Of a stretch of DNA of 39,864 bases, positions 37,792 through 39,864 are shown one piece after another. The notes beneath the pieces are model-generated. The model did not search any database. It was not told the origin of the DNA and was given only the letters and a program-made list of their open reading frames with translations. The position numbers and the translations under genes were made by a program. Position 1 is the stretch's first letter. Every line of letters begins with the position of its first letter. Source of the stretch: CAYNRG01 sp047974855 (GTDB lineage: Bacteria > Bacillota_I > Bacilli_A > Erysipelotrichales > Erysipelotrichaceae); assembly GCA_047974855.1 (NCBI GenBank), contig JBKECT010000026.1:1-39864 (forward strand), written 5' to 3'.

Positions 37792-39864
37792 ATGGAGGAA
37801 GTAGTACGCTTTGATACAAATTTAATTAATGAAAAAGTGAGGGAATTTAAAAGAGAAGTAGATCAAAGTATTTCTGGAAAATATGATGAGATAGGAAGCA
37901 CATGGAGCGCTTTAGTGTCTAGTTTTAGCCCGTCAGATAATAAGTTAGAAGAAGGCTTTTATGAAGTAAAAAAAAGGATATCAAAACTAACTGAAGAATA
38001 TGATAATAGCAGTTTAGATAATAATGATTATAGAGAGTACAGCAACATTAATGATAGCGAAGAGCTTGAACCAAGTTTAAGAGGAGTAGAAGTAGATAAA
38101 GAAATATATAAAGACATCATCAGGTGTTTAAAAGAAACCTATTCAGAAGCAACGGATAGTTATTTTAAAGTGCAAGCAAAAGAGGTTGTAAGGAGTATGG
38201 TTGAAATAGATTATGCGTATTACTTATGGTATTGGGAAGAAATCGTGGCACGAGTTAAAGATATTGAAAAATTTCAAGAAATAATAAATGGGGTGAATGG
38301 ATACCGAAGTAATGGAGAAGATAAATCGGGTGAGCTAAACAACGGACTTCAAAAGGTGAAAGAGTATCTAGATGGAATAGATGGGTGGATGCAAAACAAA
38401 ATAGCAGAAATACAATTGAAAAATAGCAGTGGACTAACCAATGTGGAAAAATCACAGTATCTACACAAAACAAGGAGTTACATTGAAGAAAAAAAAGAGA
38501 TAATAAAAATTGTAAGATGTGCTGTAGAAGTGGTGATTGAAGGGCTTGGGAAAGAGGTCACAGAGCTTGAAGAGGCAGAGTACAGCAGAAGAAATATTAA
38601 AGAAGAAATGGAAAACTTGATAGCTGATATGGGCGCAGTGAATACTGAATTAAGTTATATTGTTAGAGGATTGGAAGAGATGGAATTTAGTAGTATTTCA
38701 TCAGGACTAAGCAATATTTTAGGACAAATAAAGAATAGTTATGTAAATAGTGGAAAAATGAGTCAAGAAGAATATGAAAAAATTTATGCCAATGTAAACG
38801 GGGAAGAGTATGAGCAACTGAAGAGAACGATAGCGATGTTGGCAGAGCTAGGATTAGTTGAAACCATCAATCCAACAGAAGTGAGTATGGAAGAATTATA
38901 CCAATACATTGAGACTGAGAATATTGATGTAGATGCGATAGCGGACTATTTCATTAAGCAAGGAAGCTGGGATGAAGTAAGCTTAGAAGAATATAAAAAA
39001 GTAGTAGAAGTGATAGGGAAAGCAGTTGTGAATGATACAGAAATGTATGAAGCACTTTCCTATATGACAAGAAGAAAATTAACACAGCTATCAACAACAC
39101 TTGACCTCATACCAACAATAGAATATAAGGAATGCATCAGAAAAATTCATTTGGATGCAACAACAGTAACGATAGAAATAAAAGATGTACAAGTTTATGG
39201 AAAGATGAATATATCAGGAGTGGGAGAAGTAGAGGGTAGTGTTCTCATGGATTTCCAAGCACAAACATGGAGATTTCTCTATGCAGATGAGAATGGTGCA
39301 AAGCTATTTGCGGATATAGTGAGAGGCAATAAAGAAAATCTGATAGCAAGTTATAATGAAGAGATAGCAGATTTAGATCAAATGTTATCAGGATTAACAG
39401 CAGAGCAACAACAAGCGGTAGAAGAGGGACTGGGTATCGCTTTACAGACTGGAATTACAGAATATGCCATCATGCTACTGGCAACAACAGGAGGAGCATC
39501 CATTTTTGTTGGGTTAACCGTATCGGTGGTTGCAGCCTTGTTTGAAATAGCAGCAGCAAGAGCGAAGAGAGAACGTGAAAAATCAGAATTAGAATTAGAT
39601 CTAAAAGAAATAGAGGGAGAAAACTGTTATGACGAAGTCATCAATGCTGGACTATCAGGAGATTTAAATTACTCAATGGGGATGATATTTGGAGATTACA
39701 AAGATAATTTAGTACCAGTTGGATGTTCTGCACCAATGTATAACGCAACAACTATGAAGCAATTAAAAAGCTTAGGGCTAGTAGAAACATTACTCAAGGG
39801 AGAAGCAACAGAAGGGTATGAAGAAGCAACAAGAAAGCTGATTGAGATGGCACAGGGGAATGGC
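37792..39864 (+). CDS. Large helical LXG/type VII-effector-like protein (open at right edge)
   Basis: I translated this frame to the last base: 691 codons without a stop, so the 3' end is outside the window. The N-terminal 300 residues are helical and charged (starting MEEVVRFDTNLINEKV, with W38 in GSTWSALV). Residues about 450-520 look beta-rich. Residues about 557-583 form a glycine/alanine-rich hydrophobic stretch (MLLATTGGASIFVGLTVSVV and onward) that could insert in a membrane, followed by a basic-acidic helix and the motif ATEGYEEA shared with the left-edge protein. About half of its isoleucines are ATA. Coupling to the small helical gene resembles LXG effector operons. No known toxin domain is recognised; a structural or phage-related protein remains possible. 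Confidence 0.7.
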   Translation, partial: MEEVVRFDTNLINEKVREFKREVDQSISGKYDEIGSTWSALVSSFSPSDNKLEEGFYEVKKRISKLTEEYDNSSLDNNDYREYSNINDSEELEPSLRGVEVDKEIYKDIIRCLKETYSEATDSYFKVQAKEVVRSMVEIDYAYYLWYWEEIVARVKDIEKFQEIINGVNGYRSNGEDKSGELNNGLQKVKEYLDGIDGWMQNKIAEIQLKNSSGLTNVEKSQYLHKTRSYIEEKKEIIKIVRCAVEVVIEGLGKEVTELEEAEYSRRNIKEEMENLIADMGAVNTELSYIVRGLEEMEFSSISSGLSNILGQIKNSYVNSGKMSQEEYEKIYANVNGEEYEQLKRTIAMLAELGLVETINPTEVSMEELYQYIETENIDVDAIADYFIKQGSWDEVSLEEYKKVVEVIGKAVVNDTEMYEALSYMTRRKLTQLSTTLDLIPTIEYKECIRKIHLDATTVTIEIKDVQVYGKMNISGVGEVEGSVLMDFQAQTWRFLYADENGAKLFADIVRGNKENLIASYNEEIADLDQMLSGLTAEQQQAVEEGLGIALQTGITEYAIMLLATTGGASIFVGLTVSVVAALFEIAAARAKREREKSELELDLKEIEGENCYDEVINAGLSGDLNYSMGMIFGDYKDNLVPVGCSAPMYNATTMKQLKSLGLVETLLKGEATEGYEEATRKLIEMAQGNG

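Noticed and set aside
1..39864. Right and left edges joined as one gene in a circular molecule
   Set aside because: The right frame ends on a codon boundary and the left begins in frame, so joining is formally possible. But that has a one-in-three chance, and the window carries chromosomal housekeeping genes; two paralogs at contig breaks is simpler.

Overview
The window is AT-rich DNA from a low-GC Gram-positive bacterium (Bacillota). Evidence includes strong AGGAGG-type ribosome binding sites, a Met T-box, class I preQ1 and guanine riboswitches, and the tmk-holB-ricT-rsmI cluster. It also has a small SRP RNA next to tadA, AddAB, PTS genes with a PRD regulator, and PerR and Rex logic. AdhE, rubrerythrin and a flavin-based fumarate-reductase-like lipoprotein point to an anaerobic fermenter. 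Erysipelotrichia is my best guess for the class, but that is inference.

Layout. 1-357: C-terminal end of a large gene cut by the window edge. 489-2339 (-): secreted FMN/FAD reductase lipoprotein. 2702-4492: YdjC/ChbG deacetylase, an unknown 85-aa protein and an ADP-ribose-type Nudix hydrolase. 4625-5996: preQ1-riboswitch operon of queT and a TauE/SafE permease. 6130-9431: guanine-riboswitch operon of an AzgA-type purine permease and adenine deaminase. 9674-13026: tmk-holB-ricT-rsmI. 13166-18980: PTS regulator, EIIA, EIIB and EIIC (UlaA type), SIS sugar-phosphate isomerase and DapA-type aldolase, probably one catabolic pathway for an unidentified sugar or sugar acid. 19013-20013: PerR and rubrerythrin. 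20068-20271 (-): cold-shock protein. 20422-22615: T-box and metG. 22667-23214: SRP RNA and tadA. 23432-24580: nagA. 24685-25368: unknown secreted protein. 25468-27805: glmU and prs. 27825-33540 (-): addB and addA. 33677-34495: unknown 272-aa protein. 34542-37175 (-): adhE with a Rex-like operator and two cre-like sites. 37491-39864: a 99-aa helical protein and a large open-ended helical protein.

Most of the window is ordinary housekeeping and fermentation gene content with clearly readable regulation. The part least explained by known families is at the two ends. The right-hand pair (small helical protein plus a protein of at least 691 aa) resembles the layout of type VII secretion/LXG-type effector cassettes. 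The left-edge fragment shares a motif with the far end of the right-hand protein, so both edges belong to one gene family. These genes use ATA isoleucine codons far more than prs in the middle of the window. No CRISPR array, tRNA, rRNA or intact insertion sequence was seen.
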